From Vreelandella sulfidaeris (GTDB taxonomy: Bacteria; Pseudomonadota; Gammaproteobacteria; Pseudomonadales; Halomonadaceae): DNA of 64,000 nucleotides. The stretch spans positions 1,922,001 to 1,986,000 of the forward strand of contig AP019514.1 of NCBI GenBank assembly GCA_007182875.1. The letters are read 5' to 3'. Numbering within the stretch: position 1 is the stretch's first letter; each line of letters starts with the position of its first letter. The notes under the pieces are model-generated. The model ran no database searches. It saw nothing but the letters and a program-made list of their open reading frames with translations, and had not been told where the DNA came from. Below are positions 26,331 to 36,700 of the stretch, in pieces. A program made the position numbers and the translations under genes.

Positions 26331-26633
26331 TCAAAAAACGTGGGAAGGGGCGCGTCTGGAGAAGGTGCAATGAATATAAGAAGGGCGGGTGAGTCCGCGT
26401 GAGTCCTTGATGTTATAGGTCAGGTCTACGCGCATGCCGCTGTCTGTGAACCGCTTTCCTGCCCGGATCAATCGAAGTGAGTCACTTTCGTTCACGGTTC
26501 GATGTGCTGTATGCCAGCACGTTTTAATCTGACTATCGAAGTAGGCAAGGTAACGATCGCCATTGGCAAAGTAGCTACCGAACGCGAGTCCTACGGCAGC
26601 AGCGGTAACGATCAGTGGTGTCTTTAGTTTCAT
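26331..26633 (-). CDS. Small membrane-anchored protein, paralogue of 26720-27097
   Basis: 100 residues. An N-terminal hydrophobic segment (residues 4-22) acts as a signal peptide or anchor, followed by DRYLAYFDSQIKTCWHTA, matching the DRYKAYIDPHGAQCWNAA pattern of the neighbouring gene. The last 15 residues may be out of frame. Tandem small envelope proteins in a phage early region are typical of superinfection exclusion or host-envelope modification, but function is not shown. Confidence 0.55.
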   Translation of the reverse strand: MKLKTPLIVTAAAVGLAFGSYFANGDRYLAYFDSQIKTCWHTAHRTVNESDSLRLIRAGKRFTDSGMRVDLTYNIKDSRGLTRPSYIHCTFSRRAPSHVF

Positions 26634-26719
26634 CGGAAAGCCCCTGTGTGGAATCGATCTTGTTGCTTGATGTAGTCATGCTAACGCGAGCGATACAGGG
26701 CTCTACGCGCCGCTTATCG

Positions 26720-27097
26720 CTACTGTTGAGCCATCTCGTTAATGACGTTCAGGTCATCGCCTGCCCAGGTTTTTCCGTATACCTCCAAAAATTCCAGCAT
26801 GGGTCTGTCGCCCACCCATTGTTCCTCTTCGCCGAAGTCGCAATCAGCGTAGGTGCTGGTTTTGACGCCATCTTTGTCTGTATAGCCAAACTCGATACTC
26901 AGGTCGCCGAAGTAGTTGGTGCCGACCTTCTGGACCATTCCCACCTTACCTTCCCGCATCACTTACTTGGCTGCATTCCAGCACTGCGCGCCGTGTGGAT
27001 CGATATACGCCTTATAGCGGTCGTTATGTATTGCGAAGCCAGCGGCAGCAGTGGACAAAGTAAGTCCCGCAATCAGCACGATGGTCTTGATCTTCAT
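26720..27097 (-). CDS. Small membrane-anchored protein, paralogue, frame broken
   Basis: Starts MKIKTIVLIAGLTLSTAAAG at 27,097, a clear signal peptide or anchor, then DRYKAYIDPHGAQCWNAA. A slip near 26,965 joins the frame MREGKVGMVQKVGTNYFGD ending at 26,720. About 125 residues, exported, acidic C-terminus with one Cys. Shares the (D)RY-x-AY-x-D ... CW-x2-A motif with 26331-26633, so the pair arose by duplication. Confidence 0.6.
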
Positions 27098-27123
27098 GAA
27101 GTGATCCCCGTTAGAATTTTTGA

Positions 27124-27516
27124 CTACAGCTCTACGATATTTGAAATGTTGAAGGGGCAAAAATCGCTGAAGCGACCCCCGCGAGCGCTGTAGTTGAGAA
27201 TTCTAATCTTGGTTTTATCAAAGTAGTTATCAATTTTAGTGACGTAACGATCACCCGTATCACGCACAAAAACGCCCACGACAGTAATGCCGTGAGCGCG
27301 CATCATGCTGAGGGTGTCATCGTCCATTGCCCAGGCTGCCACTCCCTTCTTAATGGCTTCCCCGACTCTTACCTCACCAGCCCGGTATATCTCGCTTCGC
27401 TTGCGATACGCCATATAGACCTTCTGGCCGGTATCGAGCGTTACTATTGCGCCATAGAGACGCTTATCCTTCTTGACCAGCTCCAGATGCTTCTCTGGGC
27501 ATAACACGTAAGCCAT
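27124..27516 (-). CDS. Conserved-looking phage hypothetical protein
   Basis: 130 residues, soluble. GGAG lies eight bases before the ATG. The blocks LELVKKDKRLYGAIVTLDTG, VAAWAMDDDTLSMMR and VRDTGDRYVTKIDNYFD look well conserved and I associate them with a small phage protein family without known function. Confidence 0.6.
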   Translation of the reverse strand: MAYVLCPEKHLELVKKDKRLYGAIVTLDTGQKVYMAYRKRSEIYRAGEVRVGEAIKKGVAAWAMDDDTLSMMRAHGITVVGVFVRDTGDRYVTKIDNYFDKTKIRILNYSARGGRFSDFCPFNISNIVEL

Positions 27517-27780
27517 GTTCCAGTCTCCGCAAGTAGATAGCGGTTAGAGTGGAGTTCTCGCTGAGAAAGTGGCCGTGTGCCTTCTGCATGATATGCCCGA
27601 CGTAGTCGACCGCAGACTGATTGGTGTCGCGGAAGGGAGCGCAGTGATTGAACGCTGCGTGCCGTTCGAGCATTTCACCGTAGACACCGTGATGCAGACG
27701 AGTGACTTCGGCATAGCCTTCGATTTCCGCCGTCTTGGTATTCACCATTGCCACTTTGTCACCTACCTTCAGTCGCTCAT
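27464..27780 (-). CDS. Hypothetical phage protein, frame error at start
   Basis: The main frame (27464-27754, VAMVNTKTAEIEGYAEVTR) extends upstream to KVGDKVAM; an ATG at 27,780 that overlaps the previous stop (ATGA) joins it after a one-base change near 27,770. The C-terminal part overlaps the next gene by 50 bases and may be run-on. About 95-105 residues, unknown function. Confidence 0.45.
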
Positions 27781-28059
27781 ACCACCCCTTTGCCTACTCG
27801 GAGAGTGTTGAACTGACGCTCAAGACCAACGATAGGGGGCATAAAACCAACGGAAGGAATGTATTTCTCACAGTGGCGGACTGACAGGGTGACGAAGTGA
27901 TCAGCCTTATCCATCATTTGCCTCACGGGACACTGATCGTTGATACCGCAGGTGTCGCAAAGAAGAACCTCACGCTTCTTCTCTGAGGGCGGTTTCAATG
28001 GTAAAGCGACCTGATTCGGTGCGCTTCACCCAGCGAGAACGCTTCAAGTTGATTGCCAT
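27777..28059 (-). CDS. Small Cys-rich zinc-ribbon-like protein, frame broken
   Basis: The ATG at 28,059 begins MAINLKRSRWVKRTESGRFT; a one-base change near 27,993 (CCC) joins it to PSEKKREVLLCDTCG. The second half has C-x2-C, then C near NDQCP and C in RHCEKY, four Cys that may bind a metal. About 93 residues. Downstream of recA in the same direction. Confidence 0.5.
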
Positions 28060-28127
28060 GCCAAAATCCCGTTTTGATTGATCCTGGCATGACTATAAAC
28101 GCCCTACTGATAAGGCATCCAGTTATT

Positions 28128-29199
28128 TCAGGCGGCTGTATCGTCTTCGTCAGCGGTCAAATCGATGTTGATGTCATCGACCGATGCGCCGTCTAACAAC
28201 GCTTTTATCGCAGCCGCTACGGCGGGATCACTCTTGATCATGCCAGCGAGTTTCTTCTTGGTGATCTTCTCGCCTTCCCAGTAGCAATACGCCGACTTCT
28301 TGCCGCCACCCTGTAGGATTTCATGCTCGCACATATACTCGACCAGGGAGCCTTCAACATCGAAGTTGCCGGTGCCGTCGTCGTTGAACATGAAGTTCCA
28401 CTTGCACTTACGGAAGGGCGCAGAGACCTTGTTCTTGATGCACTCGGCGCCAATCTGCTGGCCGACTTTCGTGCTATCGCTGGCCGACTTCTTGATCATG
28501 GTGCGACCCAGGCGAATACGCACTGAGGCGTAGAACTTCACCGCGTCACCGCCAGGGGGTGGTAGTCGGATCACCGAACATCACGCCAATTTTGGTGCGG
28601 GTCTGGTTCAACACGATCAAAAGGCAGTTGTAGTCGTCACACGCCTGAGCGATCAGCTTGAATGACGCCGACGTTGCCCGAGCAAGCGCCGTGTTGTCGT
28701 TCATGTTCATGGCGTCGGCAGACTTATCGGCGATCTGCTTGGGCACCATGGACGCTAGCGAGTCCCAAACCACGACGATGGGTGCCTTCGCATCGATCAA
28801 TTTCTTCTCACGAACCACGCGCAGCAGGTTGATCGTTTCGACCACCGTCTGCTCGTAGGTCACACCCTTTTGTAGACGAAGCGCCCGGGTGTTAGATCAA
28901 GACCACTCTTCTCGGCCTGTTCGGTGTCGAAGCTACGCTCATGGTCGAAGAACGCAGCGATACCGCCAGTCTTCTGAGCAGACTTCATGCACTCATTGGC
29001 GATCGCAGTCTTACCCGAAGACTCTGGGCCTGACAGCTCGACAACACGGCCGCAAGGCATTCCGCCGTCGTAACGTCCGCTCACGTTGCGGTTGAGGGGG
29101 AGGGAAGCCAGTGTCGAGCCATACGGAGACGGTGGACACTGCGTCGTTTGCGCCAATAGCGGCCATGATTTCTTTGGCTAAGTCGGGTGTTTTGCTCAT
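28128..29199 (-). CDS. RecA/UvsX-family recombinase, frame broken
   Basis: About 357 residues in four frame pieces (slips near 29,110, 28,860 and 28,555). The start is MSKTPDLAKEIMAAIG; then Walker A GPESSGKTAIANE, AFFDHERSFD, the Walker B region PIVVVWDSLASMVPK, and LLIVLNQTRTKIGVMFGDP (loop L1/L2 region with the Gln switch). It catalyses strand exchange with the phage SSB and UvsY-like mediator. Its ATG overlaps the stop of the 5' nuclease gene (ATGA). Confidence 0.93.
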
Positions 29200-30156
29200 G
29201 ATGCTTTTCTCATGTGTGAACGGGGGTTGTGGTCAAGGAACGGCTCAACGAAAGCGTCGAAGTCCGCCAGGATTGAGTTAAAGGCGAACTCGCGGCAAAA
29301 CTCTCGGAACCCATCAAGGTCAAGGCTGTTGCGATAAAGCACCTGAACGTTTTCAGGGGTTGGCCCGCTGAGTAGGTTCATCAGCTTGACGTTGCGCTTG
29401 AAGACCTCGATGCGTGTCAAATCAGGCTCTTTAGGCGAAGGTTCGCCCATCGCAAAGTCGCGGTAGGCTTTCGGCACTTTCCGCTTGGCTTCTACGTCCG
29501 CACGAATACGGGTGATGAAGTTCTTTACGTCGCCATACTGGGCGAGGATTTCCGGTGCTGACTTTTCACCGATACGACCAACGCCAGGTATTTCGTCAGA
29601 ATTGTCGCCGTGAAGCGCTTTGCCTTGAACAAACGCCACTGGTGATAGGTAGCCGGTGTTTTCCGCGAAGGTGACGCTATGCACCATCCGGCCATCTTTG
29701 TGATTTACCCAGGTCGCGTTTTCCTTGATCAATTGCTTCCAGTCGTGGTCGCCTGTGATCATGAAAACTTCGTGACCTTGATTGGTGTAAACCTTCACTA
29801 AATGGCCGGCCAAATCGTCCGCTTCAAAGTCTTCGGCGTAGATCGATGGCACGCCAAGCAGACCCAGCCCGCGCTTAATGTCTTCGCGGCATTCACGGAA
29901 GCATTTGCGCATGTGCTGAACGCGGGGATCAGGCTCTTTACCGCGCTTGGCTTTGTAGTCAGGGAACAGGTCGTAACGCCACTTGGCCTTGCCATCCCAC
30001 AGCATCAGGGGGCGAGCCTTTTAGCTCAACGATGTGGCGGCGGACACTGCGGATCGAGCCAAAGATCGATTGAATCTCGCGATCACCGACTGTCAGCTTG
30101 GTTCCATCCTGGGCGGCGTATCCGATAGCGTGGCTATCGAACAAAACGTATCTCAT
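29196..30156 (-). CDS. 5'-3' exonuclease / FEN-like nuclease, frame broken
   Basis: Starts MRYVLFDSHAIGYAAQ at 30,156; a slip near 30,010 joins the main frame. The FEN metal residues are in DFEADDLAGHL and MITGDHDWKQL, and the helix-hairpin-helix region is GDNSDEIPGVGRIGEKSA. About 320 residues, like T4 RNase H (rnh) or the T5 and Pol I 5' nucleases. It removes RNA primers and flaps; located between ssb and recA. Confidence 0.92.
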
Positions 30157-30174
30157 AGGGTATCTCCCAACGAG

Positions 30175-30196
30175 AAGGGGGCCGATTGGCCCCCTT
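30175..30196. terminator. Hairpin between ssb and the 5' nuclease gene
   Basis: AAGGGGGCC (30175-30183) pairs with GGCCCCCTT (30188-30196) around GATT. On the minus strand it is followed by CTCG without T tract. It could attenuate transcription or protect the ssb mRNA 3' end, allowing more SSB than nuclease. Confidence 0.5.
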
Positions 30197-30207
30197 TCGT
30201 GTCGCGC

Positions 30208-31268
30208 TTAGAGGTCGTCCAAACCGTTCAGGATGTCGTCTAGGTCATCGTCGGAGGCGGCAATCTCAGCAGCAAGATCAACAGCCGGAGCTGGGGTAGC
30301 GGCAGGGCAGGAGTCGCAGCAGCTACAGGAGCCGGGTCTTCTTCCCAGGGCGCCTCTTCCATCAGCTCGCCTTCCAGTGCTTCCAGTTCTGCTTCTGCGG
30401 TATCAGCAGCAGTGGCAGCAGTATTCAGAAGGGCAGCGCCGCCAGTAGCAGCGGCGGTAGTAACGGTCGCAGCAACACCCACAGCAGCAGGGCAGAAGCA
30501 GCGGCACCTTCTGGCGGAGTGAAGAACCCAGCAGGGCCATCAGTTCCGGTCGCCGCTACAGCAGGTGCGCTAAGACGTGCCATTGCAGGGGCGGGCAGAC
30601 CAGTGACCGCAGTTGTTGCACGAACTGCCTTCAGCAAGCCTTGCTCGGATTCCTGAGAGCAGTAAGCAGCAAGATCAGTCACCGCTGACTTATCGTATTC
30701 GACAGCCGTAGATTTCGGGGGAGACAGCAACCGAGTATTCGGTATCGATACCAGAGCCAGTCTTGGTGACGATGAAGTCGTAGCCAGACGCAGGGTTGGT
30801 GATTTCTTCGCCTTCGTCCAGATAGACCATCATCTGATCGACCATGGAGTCAAACACGCCAGCGGGCAACTCAACGACCACAGGCTTGTTGGGTTCAGCG
30901 CTATCACGCATCAGCGCGTTAACCAGAACACGACCGGAGGCTTTCGCCTGACCCAGCAGCTTCTCCATGCCCAAGTTGCCGGTGTCTTTGGCAACCTTGA
31001 TGCCTTCGTAAATCGCCGAGCAGACAGGGCATTCCTTACCGTAAGTCTTATCGGTGCAAACGTAGACCGCAGCCAGTTTGCTTTCCTTGTCTTTGACGTA
31101 GTGCATGCCAAAGTCGTGGTAGAACACGTCAGGCTCCTTCCAACCCGGCAGAACACGGATGCGGTTCTTACCAGCCTGGAAACGGACGGGTTTGATGTAT
31201 TGCGCTTTCTTAGCAGCCTGCTCAGCTTTACGGTTGTTCAGGCGGTTTTTAAGATCAGCCAGTGACAT
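30208..31268 (-). CDS. gp32-like single-strand DNA-binding protein, frame broken
   Basis: Starts MSLADLKNRLNNRKAEQAAK (basic LAST-like N-terminus), followed by RFQAGKNRIRVLPGW, a zinc-binding CTDKTYGKECPVC and the OB-fold core. Three slips in the Ala/Pro-rich linker (30,300-30,720) precede an acidic tail DDDLDDILNGLDDL ending at 30,208, the protein-interaction tail expected of T4 gp32-type SSBs. About 353 residues. Its leader carries operator 14, a TATTAT -10 and the ACACTGAAA element. Confidence 0.88.
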
Positions 31269-31337
31269 TGCATTTACCTCTATTTCAGTGTGGTATTTCG
31301 TTTTTTTTATTTCCGCTTCAGCGGAGTGACAATAATA

Positions 31338-31351
31338 AGTCAGCGCTTACT
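31338..31351. promoter_or_regulatory. Phage operator copy 14, ssb promoter
   Basis: AGTCAGCGCTTACT, one mismatch. On the minus strand it is followed directly by TATTAT, a strong -10-like element, 70 bases before the ssb start. Confidence 0.75.
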
Positions 31352-31368
31352 GGTATAAAAGCGCAAAT

Positions 31369-31894
31369 TTATTCCGTTGCGACGGCGTCTTCTCGCTTCT
31401 GTTGACGCATTGCATCGGCCAGTTGAGAGCGTTGCTCGTCACGGGCAGCGCCGGTAGCAGCACCGCCTTTGAAACTATCCCGCATCACCATTTGTTCAAG
31501 GTGGTGCTTCGAAGCCTGCACGATCATATCTCGGCGTTGACGTAACGCTTCCAGCGACGTCTTGGCGAGGTTCAGTATCAGCACAGCCTTGTTGTGGTTC
31601 TCGAACGCTTCCAACATACGGGGTGACTGGCGACGAACTCTTTTACTGTGCCTTCGGTGACTTTGACACCAGTCTTAGGCAGTTCTTCGCGAGCTAACTT
31701 GCCCAGTTCCGCCCTCGATGATGCTGAGTCGGTTCTTGAAAGCGTTCGCTTGGTGCTCGGCGCGTGCAGCGATCACCCCATAACGGACGTAAAGTCCGGC
31801 CTGGGTCGACCACATGCCGTCAAGGTCGGTAGCGTTAAATGCCACGTCAGCCTTGAGCTGCACCGCGTCGAGTAGGTTTTTCACCCTCACTCAT
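31369..31894 (-). CDS. UvsY-like recombination mediator (probable), frame broken
   Basis: Starts at ATG 31,894 (AAGGAG upstream, MSEGEK) and joins NLLDAVQLKADVAFNATDLD after a slip in AAAAA; two more slips near 31,705 and 31,625 lead to the frame ending at 31,369. About 175 residues, helical. The layout (short N-terminus with D-x-T-x-L, a Tyr/Ala-rich helix, then R-x-R repeated near a final helix) resembles T4 UvsY, and the gene sits just upstream of ssb, the 5' nuclease and recA. UvsY loads the recombinase onto SSB-covered DNA. Moderate certainty. Confidence 0.55.
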
Positions 31895-31971
31895 ATAGGT
31901 CTCCTTGTTAAAGAGCAGGCTGGATGCTGTCTTGTTCCAGCGCTGCAATCTTATACTTACGCTATTGGGTA

Positions 31972-31985
31972 AGTCATCACTTACT
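31972..31985. promoter_or_regulatory. Phage operator copy 15
   Basis: AGTCATCACTTACT, one mismatch; 78 bases before the UvsY-like start, with GTATAAGATTG downstream on the minus strand as a possible -10. Confidence 0.65.
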
Positions 31986-32021
31986 TATATAATTGATGAA
32001 AAAATATCCGCAGCCTCTCTA

Positions 32022-32416
32022 TCAAGCCTCATAGCAGTAGATCGAGTAGCGATGCCAATCACCTGACTGTTTGGTGCCAATGCCGTCGCTATGGAGTTTC
32101 CAGTGGGTGTCACCGAACTTTTCATTGAAGTGGTCGTGAACCGCCTTGCGCTGATCTTCTTTGTTGAGGGACTTCACGCACTCACAGCTCACATGCTCTA
32201 CACGGCGCGCTCTGCCGATATATTCGACATTTTCGCCATCTATGACTTGACGCAGATTGCCCTTGCAAAGGAAAGGCCGGTCACGCAGTCACCGAACATT
32301 TCCGGCGTCATCGACACTTCCACGATTTGAAGACGCGAGGCTTCATCGGCAATACGAATGCTAATATCGCCATGATTTGACCGGCTGATGCTCACATTGA
32401 GAGTGGTTTCGCTCAT
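32022..32416 (-). CDS. Hypothetical phage protein, frame broken
   Basis: Starts MSETTLNVSISRSNHGDISI at 32,416, overlapping the upstream stop (ATGA). A slip near 32,275 (CCTTT) joins GNLRQVIDGENVEYIGRARR, which runs without stop to 32,022. About 131 residues, two Cys (CEC) and a Tyr/His-rich C-terminus. The N-terminal beta-strand part resembles a small phage family of unknown function. Confidence 0.55.
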
Positions 32417-32807
32417 TTATCTTTAGCCTTTGCTTTACTTTTACTGTTGCCATTCTGAGCAGCCCGCGCTCTTTGAATGTCCGCTTCAGTGACGTAGGGC
32501 TTCGATAGCAACTGGTCTATCGCGCCACTAAGTTCATCAATTCGGGCGTCACGCCATGCCAATTCAGCAGCTATGTCGGATTTATCATGGAGCTGCTCGC
32601 CGGTCATCGCGCTCAAGTGGCGGCTGTAGTAGTTACCCTGGCGATCCAGACCCATGATGTCGCGTTCGGTGTATTCGTCCATTAGTCGAGCATCCAATAG
32701 GTGGTGTGCATGTAGTGTTATCCCAGATACACGTTGCGAGTAAAGAGGCGTGGATTGGTTAGCGCCCCTAGTGAGCAAAAGCCAAGATATGAGATTTGTG
32801 TTGCCAT
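32413..32807 (-). CDS. Conserved-looking phage hypothetical protein, frame broken
   Basis: The best start is ATG 32,807 with AAGGAAGG upstream (MATQISYLGFC); a slip near 32,735 joins the main frame MDEYTERDIMGLDRQGNYYS, RHLSAMTGEQLHDKSDIAAE, a motif I have seen in many phage proteins of unknown function. The C-terminus is a helical, Lys-rich tail. About 131 residues. Confidence 0.55.
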
Positions 32808-32848
32808 AAAGCCTTCCTTCTAGCTCTTAAAAATCACACAGTGCTTAT

Positions 32849-32862
32849 AGTAAGCTGTTACT
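32849..32862. promoter_or_regulatory. Phage operator copy 16
   Basis: AGTAAGCTGTTACT, perfect arms. On the minus strand ATAAGC follows, 42 bases before the 32,807 start. Confidence 0.7.
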
Positions 32863-32918
32863 TAATGGGCTGCATATTGAAAAGTTGCAGAGACGGTAAG
32901 GTTTTTCGAGCAGGCATG

Positions 32919-32942
32919 AAAAAGCCCGCATGGTAGCGGGCT
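32919..32942 (-). terminator. Strong Rho-independent terminator
   Basis: AGCCCGC (32923-32929) pairs with GCGGGCT (32936-32942) and on the minus strand TTTTTC follows. It ends the transcript carrying the two membrane-protein genes at 32962-33601. Confidence 0.85.
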
Positions 32943-32961
32943 TCTGGGGCTTATAGATAAG

Positions 32962-33323
32962 CTATGTGTTTTCCTTCGTCGATGGTCGATGACCGACGGT
33001 CGATCTCATTCTTTCGGTTTCGGTCTCTAAAAGCTCAAATGCACCAGTAAATATACCAACGGGTGGGAGGCCGGGATTAATGGCTTCCTCATCGCTTGTG
33101 GTTTGGGCGGGTTTGTAAGTCGCCGCCGTGTAGAAATAAGGTGATACTGATTCACCGATGCTTTCGGCATTTATGCCATGAGCGGCCTCGTTCCTCTTGC
33201 GCCTTTGAACGGCGACAAGTTTCGCGTATTTTTATTGGCCTTAGTGACAACCGGAATTAGAGCCACTGCGACCAATAGCAGTAGTAGCATGGGTGAAATC
33301 ATCAGCCAATTTTGAGCAGTCAT
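32962..33323 (-). CDS. Single-pass membrane protein, frame broken
   Basis: Starts MTAQNWLMISPMLLLLLVAV at 33,323, overlapping the upstream stop (ATGA): one N-terminal membrane segment (residues about 8-27). Adding one A to the AATAAAAATA run near 33,220 opens a frame (YAKLVAVQRRKRNEAAHGIN onward) that reads to a stop at 32,962. About 120 residues with a long hydrophilic, Pro/Thr-rich tail. Unknown function; the pair of membrane genes ahead of a strong terminator could be lysis- or envelope-related. Confidence 0.55.
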
Positions 33324-33601
33324 GATCCGTCCTCTTTGGGTTTGGCCTTGCTGGCTTCGGTCTCAGTCTCTTCAGCCTTTCCGCTTAACACCTCTCGGAC
33401 ATTTTTCAGTATAGCGTCGACTCTATCTTTTAGATAACCGCCTACCAATATTGCAAACAGACCTATGCTTACGCCTGTCCAAGCCGCTGTTGACGTCATG
33501 GCGTTGGTTACAGGGGCTAGTAGGCCACCTATCACGCTTACTGCAACAATCGTGGCGCCAACTCTGTCGAGACCATCCAAAAGACTCTCGCCAATAGCCA
33601 T
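33320..33601 (-). CDS. Small two-pass membrane protein
   Basis: 93 residues with two hydrophobic segments (about 14-34 and 42-60) and a Glu/Lys-rich cytoplasmic-type tail. Size and topology resemble holins, but holins are usually late genes and no lysin is next to it, so I leave the function open. Translationally coupled to 32962-33323. Confidence 0.55.
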   Translation of the reverse strand: MAIGESLLDGLDRVGATIVAVSVIGGLLAPVTNAMTSTAAWTGVSIGLFAILVGGYLKDRVDAILKNVREVLSGKAEETETEASKAKPKEDGS

Positions 33602-33757
33602 AGGCGTTCGTTTCTCCTGTGAGTCTTCATTGGGTCTTTAGACATATCGGCCGACCGGAAAGTTTAATTGCCTTGAGACTGCCACAGTGTAGCCGGTTAG
33701 CCAATAAACGAAGAGGGCAGGCTTACCAAAGCCACTGGATCGCCTGCCATTGGAACT

Positions 33758-36700
33758 TTAGATGCCTGCCGCCTCGATCACCTTGCTGAGACAGGCTTTC
33801 AGATCGGCGGCCATTTCTGGGTTAAAGTAGATGCGCCCCTGGCTGAAGCCGTAGACAATCGTGCGGTCAGCTCCGGCGTCATAGCGACTCTTGCCAATCA
33901 AATCACCTGCTTTCTTCTTCTGGTCGTCATTGAAGTGGCGAGTCGCAAGCGAACCCATCGACAGGATCACTGGCGGATCGAGTTCGGCGACTTCGCGGTC
34001 AAGAAACTCGGCACACGCGCTGATTTCGTCATTACTAAAGCCATCGACGTCACCTTCTTCTTGCGCTTTCGGCTTCACGAACTTCATCAACGTGGTGTAG
34101 TAGAAATTCTCGTGCGTCAGCCCGGCAGCCTTGATTGCCTCGTTCCATGAAGTGTAGGGCTTGCCCGACACCAGCTTGCCATCGTTCTCGTCCGACCAAG
34201 AGGGCGCATCGAAAACCACCATGATCTTTGACTTCTTGCCGATGCGGGGAACGCAGGTCCAGCGGTCGTCGAACAGGTCGGCATATTCGTTCACGATGCT
34301 CAGCAGCCGCGCATGAGTCCCTTTATCCACGATCATATCGCGGTCGATCGTGGCCACCTTCTGGATTACACCTGGCATTAGCGTTAGTTGGTCTTTAAGG
34401 CGTGATTTATCAGTAGCAGGGGGTGAGCCAGGGGTGATCGTTGCAAAGGCTCCTACGCGCTCCAAATGGTCGATAACGCGCTTGTTTACGATGCGACGAT
34501 TAACCGAGAGGCTGAACTGCGTCATATCAGTGAAGTGGCCGCCAGCTTTGTCACGACCCTCGACAATCGCTGCCGCTCCCTTCTCGCTAATGTTGGCCAC
34601 GGAGTTGAACGGGGCAACCAACATATCCCTTACCGGAAACAGCATCACGGCGGACTTCGTAGCGGTGGGTCGATGTGTTGACGTCAGGTGGGCCAATGCG
34701 CAGATTGTATTTAGCCGCGTCACCTACCAGAGCAGGCATACGGTCGCTATCCAGCACCGACATACAGGAAGCGAAGAACTCCGCTGGGTAGCGCACCTTG
34801 AGCAGCATCGTCCAGTAGGAAAGCAGGGTGTAGGCAACGGAGTGACTGGCGTTAAAGCCGTAGCCAGCGAACTTCTCGATCTTGTCGAACAGCGCCTCAG
34901 AGTCCACCGCGATCATTCCTGAGTGGTCACGGCAGCCATCGACCCACTGTTGACGCACTTTGGCCATCATATCGGCGTCTTTTCTTACCCATCGCTTTCC
35001 GCAACCCGTCGGCTTGAGCCATCGTGAACCCGGCAAGCTCCTGAGCGGCCTTCATGACCTGCTCCCTGGTAAACAAATACCCCCTTTGTGCTTTCAAAGC
35101 ACTGGGATCAGGCTGGGGTGAGGGTAAGAGGGCGCTTCGAACCCCTTGTGACCGAGACATATTGCTCCAACATGCCTGATTCCATTGGGCCAGGGCGATA
35201 CAGAGCGGTCGCTGCGACCAGATTGTCGAACGTGAGGCGCCCAGCGTAAGCAAGGCTGGTCAGCAACCCCTTCATACCTGCCGATTCGAACTGGAAGATG
35301 GCGGTTGTCTGGCCAGCGGAGAACGCATCCAGCACGTCCGGCTGATCCAGCGGTTCACGCAGTAGGTTAATCTCAACCCCGTGCCGTGTTTTCACCCGCT
35401 CGACGGTCTGCTGAATGATGTCCAGGTTCGAGAGACCCAGAATATCCAGCTTCACCATGCCCATGTCCTCACAGACGCGCTTGTCCCAGTTAATGACTGG
35501 CTCACCGTCGCGGGATTCAACCACTGCCATTTCACGTAGGGGCCGGCCACCGACAATGACACCCGCAGCGTGTTTGCCGTAAGAGCGCATTGCTCCTTGT
35601 AACTTGACGCTATGGTCGAACAGAGCAGGATGAGCTTTGGCATACGCTTGAACTTCGGCAACTGCTTCGTAAGCGGATTCGAGCGTGGCGTCAGCGGGGA
35701 TATGCTTTGAAACCGCAATCTCCATCGACGAAAGCCCATGGACACGGCCAACGTCACGCAATGCAGACGCCGCACCAAGCTGGGAGTAGTTACTGATACC
35801 AGCGACACGATCCATGCCGAACGTCTCACGCAAGTAGCGGATCACTTCATCACGGCGAGAACTCATAAAGTCGAGGTCAGCGTCGGGCAAGTCCAGACGG
35901 TCGGGGTTAATGAATCGTTCGAAGATCAGGCCAAAGCGGATCGGGTCGACGTCGGTGATGCCCACGAGATAAGCGACCAGCGAACCGCCCACAGAACCCC
36001 GTCCTGGCCCAACAGCGATGCCATTATCTTTTTGACCAAGCCACGATCTGTCGCACCAGTAGGGAAGTAACCGGCAAAGCCCATGCTACTGAGAACGTTC
36101 AGTTCGAACTTGAGGCGATCACGATAGACCGCGACTTCAGCTCCAGTAGGGCGATGGCCCATGACGGGCATCGAGAAGCGCTCTTTCCAGCCTTCTTTGC
36201 TGAGACGAACCAGCTCGGCGTTCTCATCTTCAGCCAGTGTGGGTAGCGAAATCGGCAGCTTGTGCCACTCATAGGTGACTTGTTCCTTCAGCCACTCATG
36301 ATCACGTAACAGGGCGCTGTTGATCGTGCAGTCGGTGCGCTCTGAAAAGCTCTTGAGAGCGCCTGCTAGGTCACGAAGGGTTTTAGGGTGATGATCACGC
36401 ACGTAGGGCTTCTTGGCCGCCCAGTGGTCAACTTGCGTGTTTTCAGTGACAACGCGGTAAACATCGCGTGCGTCCGCCTCGCCATCCTTGTAGTAGCTGG
36501 GCAAATACGCGATAACGCGCTGCCCCGTTGTCGCTGCTAACTCCATCACACGCCGATTGACGCTATCGTAATACGGAGTATGGATTGGGTGCAGTGCTAA
36601 AACGCTCAAATCTGCGTTCTGAGCGTTGGGAATTTGTGAGACTACTTCCGCATAGTTCGGAGCGTGAAACACGCTGTAAGAGTCGCTATTGAGCGATACC

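Noticed and set aside
33320-33601. Holin
   Set aside because: Two membrane segments and size fit, but there is no lysin or spanin neighbour and it sits in an early operon, so the call is not supported.
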